Source: Allobosea sp. LC85 (GTDB lineage: Bacteria > Pseudomonadota > Alphaproteobacteria > Rhizobiales > Beijerinckiaceae). From it: 64,000 bases of DNA. Shown here in pieces: positions 1 to 8,867 of this stretch (the first letter of the stretch is position 1; every line of letters starts with the position of its first letter). The stretch lies in assembly GCF_000735605.1 (NCBI RefSeq), contig NZ_JPKG01000019.1:62001-126000 (forward strand), written 5' to 3'. Made by a program: the position numbers and the translations under genes. The notes beneath the pieces are model-generated. The model did not search any database. It saw only the letters and a program-made list of their open reading frames with translations, and had not been told where the DNA came from.

Positions 1-106
1 CCGCGACCGCGCTGGTCGAGGACAGCAGGTGGGTCTGCGTCGCCAGACTGGTAAGGCCCGCGCCAACGATCGCGCCGGCGAGAACGAGGGAGACCTTGCG
101 CATCAT
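1..106 (-). CDS. ctpA: S41 C-terminal processing peptidase, N-terminal fragment
   Basis: Only the first 35 or so codons lie in the window; the gene runs off the left edge. The visible protein starts MMRKVSLVLAGAIVGAGL and is a hydrophobic signal sequence, as expected for the periplasmic serine protease CtpA of rhizobia, which trims cell-wall enzymes. Its ATG overlaps the TGA of the upstream EnvC-like gene in an ATGA arrangement, so the two are translationally coupled. The identification rests on the signal sequence and the known gene order envC-ctpA, not on the catalytic domain. Confidence 0.7.
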   Translation of the reverse strand, partial: MMRKVSLVLAGAIVGAGLTSLATQTHLLSSTSAVA

Positions 107-1473
107 CCGCGAACCTTTTCGCTTTGCGATTTCGTCCACCACGGTGCCGGGTCGATCGAAACGCCGTCTTTTCTGAACTCTATATAGAGAACCGGTTCCC
201 CGGTCCCCGAACCTACGATCGTCGCCGCAGCTTCCGACGTTTGACCCATTATCGCAACCGGCTCCCCCGCAAGGACGAACTGGTTCAGCGACACGTCGAT
301 CCGCTGCATGCCGGCCAAGAGCAAATAGTACCCCCCACCCGCATTCAGGATCAAGAGTTGCCCGAAGGAGCGGAACGGCCCGGCATAAACAACCCAAGCG
401 TCGGAAGGCGCCGAAACTAGGGCATTAGGGCGGGTTGTTAGCGAAATACCGCGCGTTGTGCCGCCAACCCCGTCATTGTCACCAAAACCACGCAATTGTG
501 ATCCGGCAGCAGGCAGCGGCAGCATGCCGCGAGCTTCCGAGAAAGCAATCTTTGGCGCGAGCCGGGCCGGGTCCTTGAAGGCGAGCGCCGCCATGCGCTG
601 CCGCTGCTCGCGGGTCTCGGCTTCCAGAGCCTGGCGCGCAGCTTCGGCGGCGCGATTCGCGACTGAGATTTCCTTCTCGATGCGCTCGACGAAATCCCGC
701 AGGCCCTTCGCCTGCAGCGCAAGCTCCCCGCTCATCCCGCGCTGCGCCTCGATATCCTTGGCGGCGCTGGCCTCGCGCTCGCGCCTGGCTTCGATCAGCG
801 AGGCAAGGCGCTGACGCTCGCCCGCGAGCGCTTCCAGCTCGCCGGTCATCGCCTTGCGCTCCTCCGCAATCCCACCGCGCAGCCGCACCAGCTCACCGAG
901 ATCGGTGCTGAGGATTTCGATCTCCTGGCGCAGATCGGGCACCACCGCGCCCAGCAGCATCGAGGCGCGCACGGCCTCCAGGATATCCTCCGGCCGCACC
1001 AGGACGGCTGGCGGCGGCCGGCGGCCGATCCGCTGCAGCGCGGCCAGGACTTCGGCGATCAGGCCGCGGCGGCCCTCGAGGGAGCGCCGGATCGCGGTTT
1101 CACTGGTTTGCAGCAGCACCAGCCGCTCCTCGATCGCGCCGATACGACGTTCGACGCCTTGGGTACGGGCCGCCGCCTCGAGCAGCGCCTTGTTGAGCCC
1201 GGCCCGATCGGCCCGGATCGTGGCGATCTCCGCCTCCAGTTTCGTTCGCGCCTCGGCATTGCCCGCCAGCCGCTCCTCGATCGCCTTCAGCTCGGCTTCA
1301 CGGGCCTGCTTCTCAGCCAGCTTCTGCGCGATCTCGGGCGCCACGCGATCCGGGTCGGACGCCAGCTCCTGGGCGTTGGCCGGCAGAAGGCTGAGACCGA
1401 GCGCGAGCCATAGCAAAGCGGCGCTGCCGAGGCGGCGCGAGCTGGCTCGAATCACTGATGCGACGGACGTCAT
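103..1473 (-). CDS. EnvC-like murein hydrolase activator (degenerate M23/LytM)
   Basis: Protein of 456 aa with a signal peptide (about residues 1-34, ending near ANAQE), a long charged coiled coil (about 40-290) and a C-terminal LytM fold (about 320-450). The zinc ligands of active M23 peptidases are absent: the HxGxD region reads GTTRGISLTT and the HLHFE region reads VLYIEF. This is the hallmark of EnvC-type proteins that activate amidases at the septum instead of cutting peptidoglycan. The start overlaps the end of rlmH by four bases (ATGA), and the end overlaps ctpA. Role by family: periplasmic daughter-cell separation, linked to FtsEX, which is also encoded in this window (36008-37613). 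Confidence 0.85.
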   Translation of the reverse strand: MTSVASVIRASSRRLGSAALLWLALGLSLLPANAQELASDPDRVAPEIAQKLAEKQAREAELKAIEERLAGNAEARTKLEAEIATIRADRAGLNKALLEAAARTQGVERRIGAIEERLVLLQTSETAIRRSLEGRRGLIAEVLAALQRIGRRPPPAVLVRPEDILEAVRASMLLGAVVPDLRQEIEILSTDLGELVRLRGGIAEERKAMTGELEALAGERQRLASLIEARREREASAAKDIEAQRGMSGELALQAKGLRDFVERIEKEISVANRAAEAARQALEAETREQRQRMAALAFKDPARLAPKIAFSEARGMLPLPAAGSQLRGFGDNDGVGGTTRGISLTTRPNALVSAPSDAWVVYAGPFRSFGQLLILNAGGGYYLLLAGMQRIDVSLNQFVLAGEPVAIMGQTSEAAATIVGSGTGEPVLYIEFRKDGVSIDPAPWWTKSQSEKVRG

Positions 1474-1949
1474 GCGCGATGATAGGGATGTCCGGCAATA
1501 ATCGTCATGGCCCTGTAGAGCTGCTCCAGCGCAAGCACGCGCACGAGTTGATGCGGCAGCGTCAGGGCCCCGAAGGCAAGCGTCAGGTCGGCGCGATCCC
1601 GAATGGTCTCGTCCAGCCCGTCCGCGCCGCCAATCACGAGGCTCGCGGTGCCCGCACCGGCGTCTCGCGAGGCCGCGATCCTGCCGGCGAAGGCATCGCT
1701 CGTCAGGCTCCTCCCGCGCTCGTCAAGTGCGATCAGCAGCCCCGGCGAGAGCTTTGAAAGGATAGCGGCAGCTTCATCGCGCTTGCGCTCCTCAGCCCGC
1801 CGCGCCCGGCTTTCAGGCAGTTCCGTGACATCGGGCCCGCTCAGGCCAAGGCTGCGCCCGAGAGCATTGCTCCGTTCGCGGTAGCGCTCGCACAGGTCCC
1901 GCTCCGGCCCGTCCTTGAGCCGGCCGACGGTGATGATGGCGAGCCGCAC
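1470..1949 (-). CDS. rlmH: 23S rRNA (pseudouridine1915-N3)-methyltransferase
   Basis: SPOUT-class methyltransferase of 159 aa, the usual RlmH length. The C-terminal knot carries FVIGGADG-like (SLVIGGADGLDE) and LTLPHQLVRVLALEQLYRA, the SAM-binding and RNA-contact motifs of the family. It methylates the pseudouridine in helix 69 of the large subunit. Lies 12 bases after rsfS and overlaps the EnvC-like gene by 4 bases, in the conserved rsfS-rlmH order. Confidence 0.95.
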   Translation of the reverse strand: MRLAIITVGRLKDGPERDLCERYRERSNALGRSLGLSGPDVTELPESRARRAEERKRDEAAAILSKLSPGLLIALDERGRSLTSDAFAGRIAASRDAGAGTASLVIGGADGLDETIRDRADLTLAFGALTLPHQLVRVLALEQLYRAMTIIAGHPYHRA

Positions 1950-1961
1950 CGGAGATCAGGA

Positions 1962-2291
1962 TCAGCCGACGAGCCGCTCATTCGGGCGGTCGGCGCCCCA
2001 CATCTTTTCCAGATTGTAGAATTGGCGCACTTCCGGCCGGAAGACATGGACGATGAGATCGCCCGTATCGATCAGCACCCAGTCGCACGCAGGCATGCCC
2101 TCGACTTTCGGCGTCGGCAGCCCCGCCTTCTTGATGGCCTCGACGAGGCTGTCGGCGATCGAGGCGACATGACGATTCACGCGTCCCGACGCGATGATCA
2201 TCGCATCAGCCAGCGAGGTCTTGCCAACCAGGTCGATGACGGTGATGTCCTCGGCCTTCATATCTTCGAGAACATGGATTGCGAGGGCCAC
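1962..2291 (-). CDS. rsfS: Ribosome silencing factor RsfS
   Basis: 109 aa from a GTG start, with the RsfS/Iojap core (LEDMKAEDITVIDL, ACDWVLIDTGDLIVHVF, FYNLEKMWGAD). It binds L14 on the 50S subunit and blocks subunit joining when nutrients are low. The GTG at 2291 has no good Shine-Dalgarno. The frame stays open upstream to a CTG at 2372 that is preceded at 7 bases by GAGGA (2380-2384), so the protein may really be 27 residues longer with a non-standard start. Downstream of nadD in the operon. Confidence 0.92.
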   Translation of the reverse strand: MALAIHVLEDMKAEDITVIDLVGKTSLADAMIIASGRVNRHVASIADSLVEAIKKAGLPTPKVEGMPACDWVLIDTGDLIVHVFRPEVRQFYNLEKMWGADRPNERLVG

Positions 2292-2441
2292 GCTGTCGGC
2301 GGACGGGTTTCCGGGGACAGCAGCCTGGGGAAGCGGCTTCGGCTCGGCTTCACCAAGGGTTTGACGGTTCAGTTCCGTATCCTCACATGACGACGCGCTC
2401 TCAGCGCGACGATCCCAAATTAAGCGATATGAGGTCGAAAT

Positions 2442-3053
2442 TCAATCGCGACCAGCCAACTCGCGCAAATAGGTCGAGGACAGCTCCGAGCGCCGGCCAT
2501 GCAGGAACACCCAGGCGGGGGGCTCCAGCAGCGGCAGGGCGGCGGCCGCATTCTCGGAAACCCGCCAGCGCGACAACCAGTTGGCAGCCGGCGAAGCCAC
2601 CGCGCGATGCGTCGATCCCGGGCGGTCGATCACGGCGATCGGCATCATCCGGGCAATGGCTCGCCACTCGTTCCAGCGGTGAAAACCCGCAAGATTGTCG
2701 GAACCCATGATCCAGACGAAGCGGACGCCGGGACAGCGCAGCTTGAGCGCGCGCAGGGTATCGGCGGTATAGCGGGTGCGCAGGCTCGCCTCGATTCCGG
2801 TGACATGGATGCGGGCGTGATCGGCAAGCTCTTGCGCCGTCGCGATGCGTTCGCCGAGCGATGGCAGCGCCGCGTTGTCCTTGAGCGGATTGCCCGGGCT
2901 GACAAGCCACCAGACGCGGTCGAGCTGCAGCCGGCGCAGCGCCGTCAGGCTCGCCATGCGGTGACCGTCATGCGCCGGGTTGAAGCTCCCGCCGAACAGC
3001 CCGATCCGAAGGCCCGGCGCGTGGGGCGGCAGGCGCAGATCCTCTGCCCTCAC
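2442..3053 (-). CDS. nadD: Nicotinate-nucleotide adenylyltransferase
   Basis: 203 aa. N-terminal nucleotidyltransferase motif [14 protein letters not shown] with the HxGH signature, and the C-terminal SSTYLRE element equivalent to the ISSTxIR motif. It joins ATP and nicotinate mononucleotide to deamido-NAD in NAD synthesis. Its start overlaps the end of proA by four bases (ATGA), so it is coupled to proline synthesis genes, the standard order in Hyphomicrobiales. Confidence 0.95.
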   Translation of the reverse strand: MRAEDLRLPPHAPGLRIGLFGGSFNPAHDGHRMASLTALRRLQLDRVWWLVSPGNPLKDNAALPSLGERIATAQELADHARIHVTGIEASLRTRYTADTLRALKLRCPGVRFVWIMGSDNLAGFHRWNEWRAIARMMPIAVIDRPGSTHRAVASPAANWLSRWRVSENAAAALPLLEPPAWVFLHGRRSELSSTYLRELAGRD

Positions 3054-4363
3054 GGCCGGATCTGGCCGCTGCCATGAACCCGGTATTTGAAGGAGCAGAG
3101 CTGCTCGACACCGACCGGCCCGCGCGCATGCATGCGCCCCGTCGCGATGCCGATCTCGGCGCCGAAGCCGAACTCGCCGCCATCGGCGAACTGGGTGGAG
3201 GCATTATGGACGACGATGGCCGAGTCGACTTCGGCCAGGAAGCGCTGCGCCGCCGTGTCGTCAGCGGTCACGATTGCATCCGTATGGTGCGAGCCGTAGC
3301 GTTCGATATGCGCGATCGCCGCATCGAGCCCGTCGACCACCTTCACCGCGATGATACGGTCCAGATATTCGGTCGCCCAGTCCGCCTCTGTTGCGGGCGT
3401 CACCTGCGGATTGGCGGCCTGTGCAGCGACATCGCCGCGAACCGCGCAGCCGGCCTCGACCAGCATCCTGAGGAGCGGCTGCAAATGGGTCGCTGCGCAA
3501 GCGGCGTCGACCAGCAGGCTCTCGGCCGCACCGCAGACGCCGGTGCGGCGCAATTTCGCGTTCAGCACGAGCGCCTTGGCCATGTCGAGATCGGCGGCAG
3601 CATGGATATAGACGTGGCAGTTGCCGTCGAGATGCGCGAAGACCGGCACGCGCGCATCGCTCTGGACACGGGCGACCAGGCTCTTGCCGCCGCGCGGCAC
3701 GACGACGTCGACGGTGCCGCCGAGCCCCGCCAGAATCTCGCCGACGGCTGCGCGATCGCGCGTCGGCACCAGCTGGATCGCATCGCCCGGCAATCCGGCA
3801 GCCTCCAGTCCCTGGCGGAGCGCAACAGCGATCTCGGTCGAGGTGCGAAAGCTATCCGAGCCCGCGCGCAGGATCGCGGCATTGCCGCTCTTCAGGCAGA
3901 GTGCGCCGGCATCGGCGGTGACATTCGGGCGGCTCTCGAAGATCACCGCGATGACGCCAAGCGGCGTCGCCACGCGCTCGAAGGCAAGGCCATTGGGTTG
4001 AGTCCAGCTGGCGAGCACCCGACCGACGGGGTCGGGTAGCAAGGCGATATTCGCAACCGCTTCGGCAACCGCCGCGAGCCGGGCCTCGTCCAGCATGAGA
4101 CGGTCGATGAAGGCGGCGTTCTGGCCCGCGCCTCGCGCCTCGTCGAGGTCGCGCGCATTGGCGGCAAGGATCGCCGGCGCGCGCTCGCGCAGGGCCCCAG
4201 CCATCGCCATCAGCGCTGCATTGCGCTGCTCGGCCGACGCAAGCGCGACGAGCCGTGCGGCGGCACGGGCCCGCCGGCCGAGCGCATGCATGACCGTGCC
4301 GAGATCCTCTTGGCCGTCACTTGCAGAGACCACGCGCAGCGCGCCTTCGCCAGTCATTGTCAA
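3050..4363 (-). CDS. proA: Gamma-glutamyl phosphate reductase
   Basis: 437 aa aldehyde-dehydrogenase-fold enzyme, about 20 residues longer than E. coli ProA. The catalytic cysteine lies in [15 protein letters not shown] and the NADPH-binding region includes VVPRGGKSL. It reduces gamma-glutamyl phosphate to glutamate semialdehyde, the second step of proline synthesis. It follows proB by 27 bases and overlaps nadD by 4. Confidence 0.95.
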   Translation of the reverse strand: MTMTGEGALRVVSASDGQEDLGTVMHALGRRARAAARLVALASAEQRNAALMAMAGALRERAPAILAANARDLDEARGAGQNAAFIDRLMLDEARLAAVAEAVANIALLPDPVGRVLASWTQPNGLAFERVATPLGVIAVIFESRPNVTADAGALCLKSGNAAILRAGSDSFRTSTEIAVALRQGLEAAGLPGDAIQLVPTRDRAAVGEILAGLGGTVDVVVPRGGKSLVARVQSDARVPVFAHLDGNCHVYIHAAADLDMAKALVLNAKLRRTGVCGAAESLLVDAACAATHLQPLLRMLVEAGCAVRGDVAAQAANPQVTPATEADWATEYLDRIIAVKVVDGLDAAIAHIERYGSHHTDAIVTADDTAAQRFLAEVDSAIVVHNASTQFADGGEFGFGAEIGIATGRMHARGPVGVEQLCSFKYRVHGSGQIRP

Positions 4364-4390
4364 CTCACCCGTTTCCTTAGCCCGGCGACC

Positions 4391-5515
4391 TTAGCCGACG
4401 CCGAGCGCCATGTCGTCACGGTGGATCATCTCGGCGCGCCCGGGATAGCCGAGGATGGCCTCGATATCGCGCGAGGCCTTGCCGAGCACGAGCCCCGCCT
4501 CCGCCGCATCATAAGCCACCAGCCCGCGACCGAGCACGCGCCCATCCGGATCGCGAATGAGCACGGCATCGCCACGCGCGAACTCGCCCTCGATCCGGCT
4601 GACCCCGACAGGCAGCAGGCTCGCTCCGCCGCGCAAGGCACGAGCAGCACCTGCGTCGACATGCAGCGTGCCGCGCGGCTCGAGCGAGCCGGCAATCCAG
4701 GTCTTGCGCGCCGTTGCGGGATTCGAAGCCGAAAGAAACCAGCTGCAGCGCCCGCCAGCCACGATCGCGCTGAGCGGATTCTTCGTCCGCCCATCCGCGA
4801 TCAGCATATGGGTGCCGCCAGCCGCGGCGATCTTGCCCGCCTCGATCTTGGTGCGCATGCCACCGCGGGAGAGCTCGGACGCCGCTCCGCCGGCCATGGC
4901 CTCGATCTCCGGCGTGATCCGCTCGACCAGCGGGATATGGCGCGCAGCCGGATCCCGCGCCGGGGGCGCCGTGTAGAGCCCATCGATATCCGAGAACAGT
5001 ACCAGCAGGTCGGCGCCCGCCATCGTCGCGACGCGGGCGGCGAGGCGGTCATTGTCGCCATAGCGGATTTCGGTCGTCGCGACGGTATCATTCTCGTTGA
5101 TCACCGGAATCGCGCGCAGATCGAGCAGGCGCCCAAGCGTGGCGCGCGCATTGAGATAGCGGCGGCGCTCCTCGGTATCGGCCAGGGTCAGCAGGATCTG
5201 CCCGGCCGTCAGCCCGTGATGCCCCAGGGCCTCGGACCAAGTCCGCGCCAGCGCGATCTGCCCGACGGCCGCGGCCGCCTGGCTTTCCTCCAGGCGCAGC
5301 GGGCCGCTCGGAAGTCCCAGCACGGTACGGCCGAGCGCGATCGCTCCCGACGAGACGACAAGCACATCGGCGCCGCGCAAGTGCAGTTCGGCGAGGTCCT
5401 CGGCGAGCGCGGCGAGCCAGGCCTGGCGCAACCGGCCACGCTCACGGTCGACCAGAAGGGCCGAGCCGACCTTCACCACGATACGGCGGAATTGACTCAG
5501 CGACGGCGTGTTCAC
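4391..5515 (-). CDS. proB: Glutamate 5-kinase
   Basis: 374 aa from a GTG at 5515 ([20 protein letters not shown]), chosen because the kinase fold starts here; the frame is open further up but that part has no family match. Amino-acid kinase domain about 10-260 ([32 protein letters not shown]) followed by a PUA domain (about 280-370). It phosphorylates glutamate in the first, feedback-regulated step of proline synthesis. In many relatives obgE sits directly upstream; here the upstream neighbour is instead the divergent rpsU, a local synteny break. Confidence 0.93.
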   Translation of the reverse strand: MNTPSLSQFRRIVVKVGSALLVDRERGRLRQAWLAALAEDLAELHLRGADVLVVSSGAIALGRTVLGLPSGPLRLEESQAAAAVGQIALARTWSEALGHHGLTAGQILLTLADTEERRRYLNARATLGRLLDLRAIPVINENDTVATTEIRYGDNDRLAARVATMAGADLLVLFSDIDGLYTAPPARDPAARHIPLVERITPEIEAMAGGAASELSRGGMRTKIEAGKIAAAGGTHMLIADGRTKNPLSAIVAGGRCSWFLSASNPATARKTWIAGSLEPRGTLHVDAGAARALRGGASLLPVGVSRIEGEFARGDAVLIRDPDGRVLGRGLVAYDAAEAGLVLGKASRDIEAILGYPGRAEMIHRDDMALGVG

Positions 5516-5868
5516 GGAGAAGACCCGGATCGAGTAACGGAAGCGAGAATTGCCTGTTGGCGAAAACCTGACACTTGTAAAGCGCACCACCGCCCGTTCG
5601 GCTATGCATGCCCATGCAAAAGCCTGCGTGAAGCCTGGCAATTGCATTGACATTCACCGTTCGAGAGGCCATATGGCGGCCGTCGATATTCGGCCGAACG
5701 CCGCGGTCCCGCGCATGTCAATGTGCCCGCCGACGACCTTCCCCGCTCAGATCGAACAACCGGCGCGCGGCCTTCTGGTGCGCTTCAACATGATGCTACG
5801 AAGATTTCGCTGGATCTCGGGCCCGGGTTCAGCGGGGTGTTTTCGTATTTCGAATGAAGGAAACCAGG
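5516..5868. other. Intergenic region between proB and rpsU
   Basis: About 350 bases without a convincing gene. It must hold promoters for the divergent proB operon and rpsU. A TTGACA hexamer at 5647-5652 reads toward rpsU, but no well-spaced -10 box goes with it. No riboswitch or small RNA fold was recognised. Confidence 0.5.
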
Positions 5869-6132
5869 ATGCAGGTTCTCGTCCGCGACAATAACGTCGA
5901 TCAGGCGCTGCGAGTGCTTAAGAAGAAATTGCAGCGCGAAGGCGTTTTTCGTGAGATGAAGCGCCGCTCAGCTTATGAGAAGCCATCCGAGCAGCGCGCT
6001 CGCGAAAAGGCCGATGCCGTTCGCCGCGCCCGCAAGGCCGCTCGCAAGCTGGCTCAGCGCGAAGGCCTCATCGCCGCGCCGAAGCCCAAGGCGAAGCCGA
6101 CCCGCGCCGCAGGCGCAGCGCCTGCGCGCTGA
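5869..6132 (+). CDS. rpsU: 30S ribosomal protein S21
   Basis: 87 aa. N-terminal S21 core [20 protein letters not shown] followed by the arginine-rich helix ([21 protein letters not shown]). The C-terminus is extended with a Lys/Ala/Pro-rich tail (about residues 65-87), common in alphaproteobacteria. The start is placed at the ATG after the AAGGA/CAGG Shine-Dalgarno, not at an in-frame ATG five codons earlier. It helps initiation on the small subunit. Confidence 0.95.
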   Translation: MQVLVRDNNVDQALRVLKKKLQREGVFREMKRRSAYEKPSEQRAREKADAVRRARKAARKLAQREGLIAAPKPKAKPTRAAGAAPAR

Positions 6133-6214
6133 TTACAATACACATCCGGCGAGTTCTGGATTATTGCCTCCGCGGGCTCGCGAGTAGAGCCCGCTCAACC
6201 CAAGAAGGTAGACC

Positions 6215-6592
6215 TTGAAGAACCCGAACGACCGCAGCTTCACTGATCGTCAGGCCAACTCCGCCAATGCCAAGAAGGCGCTGCTAGAGCGTTTCCAGGC
6301 ACGGCCGAAGGCCGATGACCCGATCATGCAGCAGCGCCGCGCGGAGCGCCAGGCCATTGCCGATGCGCGCGCTGTCCGCGACGCCGAGAAGGCCGCTGCC
6401 CGCGTCGAGGCCGAGCGTCTCGCGGCGATCGAGCGCGCCGCCCAGGAGGAAGCCGAGCGTCAGGCCGAACTGGTGCGTGAGGCCGCCCGCAAGGCCGAAC
6501 AGGCCAAGCGCGACGCCGAGCGCCCCCGCAAGGTTCTGCTCGAGGCCGTCCAGTACATGCAGATGCGCGCCGCCGGCAAAGGCCGCCGCTGA
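6215..6592 (+). CDS. DUF6481-type coiled-coil basic protein
   Basis: 125 aa from a TTG start with a strong Shine-Dalgarno (AAGAAGG, 6 bases before). The protein is almost entirely one charged helix (Ala, Glu, Arg rich, residues about 15-110) and ends in a short basic tail. It resembles the DUF6481 proteins of alphaproteobacteria, whose function is unknown. It lies 82 bases after rpsU and is followed by a strong intrinsic terminator, so the two probably form one transcript. Family call is from memory of sequence features. Confidence 0.75.
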   Translation: MKNPNDRSFTDRQANSANAKKALLERFQARPKADDPIMQQRRAERQAIADARAVRDAEKAAARVEAERLAAIERAAQEEAERQAELVREAARKAEQAKRDAERPRKVLLEAVQYMQMRAAGKGRR

Positions 6593-6650
6593 AACGTGCC
6601 TTCGCCCGCCTCGGGCTGAATGGTTTCGACCCCCAGTCGTGATTCAGGAA

Positions 6651-6680
6651 TGAGGCGCGTTATGACGCGCCTCATTTTTT
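6651..6680 (+). terminator. Rho-independent terminator after rpsU-DUF6481
   Basis: Perfect 10-bp stem TGAGGCGCGT / ACGCGCCTCA (6651-6660 and 6665-6674) with a TATG loop, followed directly by a run of six T. It ends the plus-strand rpsU transcript. Confidence 0.9.
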
Positions 6681-6681
6681 C

Positions 6682-7083
6682 CGATTCTGCAATGCTCCTC
6701 CTTCAGTGCGAAGGGCAATCGCAAGCCGTCATTGCATCGCAATAGGCGGAGCTGCCCTGCGGCGCCATGACTCTGGCCCGGCGCACCGACGCAGGGTAAC
6801 ATTCGGGAAACTGGCGTTTATCGCCATTTCGAGCGCACAGACGCTCGATGCCGCGCCCTGCCCTGCCACTGCAGCTGGGCGCCGCCTTTTGCCGTCGATG
6901 CGGCACTGTCTCATCTTGAGCTTGTGCATTCGCGAAGGATGAGCCGAGCGATATTATACGACTTTAGTATTAATCTTGTCGCTTGCAACGGCAATTGAAT
7001 ACAGCAAGTCTGCTATATCGCGGCCAGAAGGCCGAAATAACGACACGCCAGATACATGGCGGAGCACCCAAGGGAGACAAACC
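6682..7083. other. Regulatory region upstream of the TRAP operon
   Basis: About 400 bases without a credible gene. GC falls near 6950-7020. There is an imperfect inverted repeat (ATTATAC at 6953-6959 facing GTATTAAT at 6967-6974) that could be a regulator site for the TRAP genes. A good Shine-Dalgarno (GGAGA) precedes the dctP-like ATG. No clear -35/-10 pair could be assigned. Confidence 0.4.
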
Positions 7084-8199
7084 ATGACTTCCGAGTCCAG
7101 CAAACCAAGCTCCAGCCGTCGTAATTTCCTCAAGGTCGCCGCGCTCGGCAGCGTAGGCGCCATCGCCATGCCCCAGGTCAGCCGCGCACAGACGGTGACC
7201 TGGAAGTTCCAGTCGACCTGGCCAACCAAGGACATCTTCCATGAATTCGCCGGCGATTTTGCCAAGCGCGTCAATGAGATGTCCGGCGGCCGACTGAAAC
7301 TGGACGTGCTCGCGGCCGGCGCAGTCGTCCCCGCCTTCCAGATGCAGGACGCGGTCGCGGCCGGCATTCTCGATGGCGGACATGGCGTCTGCGCCTATTG
7401 GTACGGCAAGAACAAGGCCTTCTCGCTCTTCGGCACACCTCCGTCACTCGGCTGGGACGCAACCAGCTTCCTGGGATGGATGAACCATGGCGGCGGCTAT
7501 GAGCTCTATAACGAGCTGGTCGGCCAGACGTTGAAGCTCAATCTGGTAGGGTTCCTCAGCGGGCCGATGCCCTGCCAGCCGCTCGGCTGGTTCAAGAAGG
7601 AGCTCAAGAGCCCGGACGATTTCAAGGGCCTGAAATATCGCACAGTCGGCCTCGCCGCCGATCTGATGAAGGAGATGGGCGCCGCGGTGACCATCCTGGC
7701 TGGCGGCGAGATCGTGCCGGCGCTTGAGCGTGGCGTCATCGACGGAGCGGAGTTCAACAACCCCTCCTCCGACTCGATCCTCGGCTTCCAGGACGTCGCC
7801 AAGGTTTACATGCTGCAGAGCTATCATCAAGCAGCCGAATGCTTCGAAATCATTTTCAACAAGACGAAGTTCGATGCTCTCGCCCCCGAGCAGAAGGCGA
7901 TCATCAAATATGCGGCGGAGGCAGCTTCGTCCGACATGATCTGGAAGGCGCTCGACCGCTACTCCAAGGACCTCGACATGTTGCGCTCGAAGGGCGTCAA
8001 CATCGTGCCGACCCCGGAGGTGATCCTCAAGGCCCAGCTCGATGCCTGGGACAAGGTGCTCGACAGGCTCTCGGCCGAGAACGCCTTCTTCAAGAAGGTG
8101 GTCGAGTCGCAAAAGGCCTGGGTCAAGCGCAGTGTCGCCTATGAGCGCGTCAACACGCCCTCGCGTGAACTGGCCTATACGCATTTCTTCAGGGGCTGA
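7084..8199 (+). CDS. TRAP transporter solute-binding protein (TakP-like), Tat-exported
   Basis: 371 aa. The N-terminus has a twin-arginine signal (SRRNFLKVAALG) ending near SRAQ. The mature protein has the DctP fold; GGEIVPALERGVIDGAEF matches the ligand-binding segment of the TakP/2-oxo-acid group, and YWYGKNKAF and LGWDATSF also fit that group. It captures a carboxylate in the periplasm for the DctQ/DctM permeases encoded just downstream. The substrate cannot be fixed from sequence; the neighbouring CoA-transferase and crotonase suggest an organic acid that is activated to a CoA ester. The start is the ATG after GGAGA; an earlier in-frame ATG at 6976 lacks support. Confidence 0.9.
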   Translation: MTSESSKPSSSRRNFLKVAALGSVGAIAMPQVSRAQTVTWKFQSTWPTKDIFHEFAGDFAKRVNEMSGGRLKLDVLAAGAVVPAFQMQDAVAAGILDGGHGVCAYWYGKNKAFSLFGTPPSLGWDATSFLGWMNHGGGYELYNELVGQTLKLNLVGFLSGPMPCQPLGWFKKELKSPDDFKGLKYRTVGLAADLMKEMGAAVTILAGGEIVPALERGVIDGAEFNNPSSDSILGFQDVAKVYMLQSYHQAAECFEIIFNKTKFDALAPEQKAIIKYAAEAASSDMIWKALDRYSKDLDMLRSKGVNIVPTPEVILKAQLDAWDKVLDRLSAENAFFKKVVESQKAWVKRSVAYERVNTPSRELAYTHFFRG

Positions 8200-8216
8200 A
8201 TTTCTGTCATCATCGT

Positions 8217-8253
8217 AGCGCCCGCCATTCGCCACCGGATGGCGGGCGCTTTT
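8217..8253 (+). terminator. Hairpin between TRAP binding-protein and permease genes
   Basis: A 12-bp perfect stem AGCGCCCGCCAT / ATGGCGGGCGCT (8217-8228, 8239-8250) with a 10-base loop and a short T4 tail. It lies inside the TRAP operon just after the binding-protein gene. Such hairpins usually stabilise or partly end the message so that the binding protein is made in excess over the permease. Confidence 0.7.
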
Positions 8254-8288
8254 CGCGCCTGCAAGACTCACAGAGAGCCGCGGATACC

Positions 8289-8867
8289 GTGATGGGACTC
8301 ATCCTCGCGATCGACAGGTTCAACACCGCCATCGGAAAACTTGCTGGCTGGACGATCCTGATCCTGACCCTGGCGATCAGTTACGAGGTCTTCTCGCGCT
8401 ACGTCCTGCGCGCGCCCACCGAATGGGCTTTCGACGTCAGCTATATCCTTTATGGCACTCTGTTCATGCTGGCCGGGCCCTACGCGCTCGCACGCAACGC
8501 CCATGTGCGTGGCGATTTCCTCTATCGCCAATGGTCCCCGCGAACCCAGGCCGGGCTCGACCTGGCTCTCTATTTTCTGTTTTTCTTCCCCGGCGTCATT
8601 GCGCTGGCCTGGGCCGGATACAAGTTCGCAGCCTTCTCCTGGTTGATCGGTGAACATTCCTCGAATTCGCCGAACGGCCCGCCGCTCTACCACTTCAAGT
8701 CGCTGATCCCGATCGTCGGGGTCCTGATGTGCGTCCAGGGGCTCGCCGAGGTCGCGCGCTGCATCATCTGCCTGCGCACCGGCGAATGGCCTCCGCGCCT
8801 GCATGATGTCGAGGAGACCGAGAAGCTCATCCTCGAGGAAGCCGCAACCCGCGAGGAATCGATTTGA
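8289..8867 (+). CDS. TRAP transporter small permease (DctQ family)
   Basis: 192 aa with four membrane segments (about 13-35, 50-70, 90-115, 130-155) and the DctQ pattern EVFSRYVLRAPTEWAFDVS in the first third. It is the small subunit of the TRAP permease. Start is GTG at 8289 or the ATG one codon later. Its stop overlaps the start of the large permease gene by one base (TGATG). Confidence 0.9.
   Translation: MMGLILAIDRFNTAIGKLAGWTILILTLAISYEVFSRYVLRAPTEWAFDVSYILYGTLFMLAGPYALARNAHVRGDFLYRQWSPRTQAGLDLALYFLFFFPGVIALAWAGYKFAAFSWLIGEHSSNSPNGPPLYHFKSLIPIVGVLMCVQGLAEVARCIICLRTGEWPPRLHDVEETEKLILEEAATREESI

Noticed and set aside
4286-5650. 454-codon plus-strand open frame opposite proB
   Set aside because: Composition and lack of motifs show it is the complement of proB.
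7084-8199. TRAP binding protein as a TAXI-type protein
   Set aside because: It has DctP/TakP-type motifs and a DctQ partner, which TAXI systems normally lack as a separate gene.
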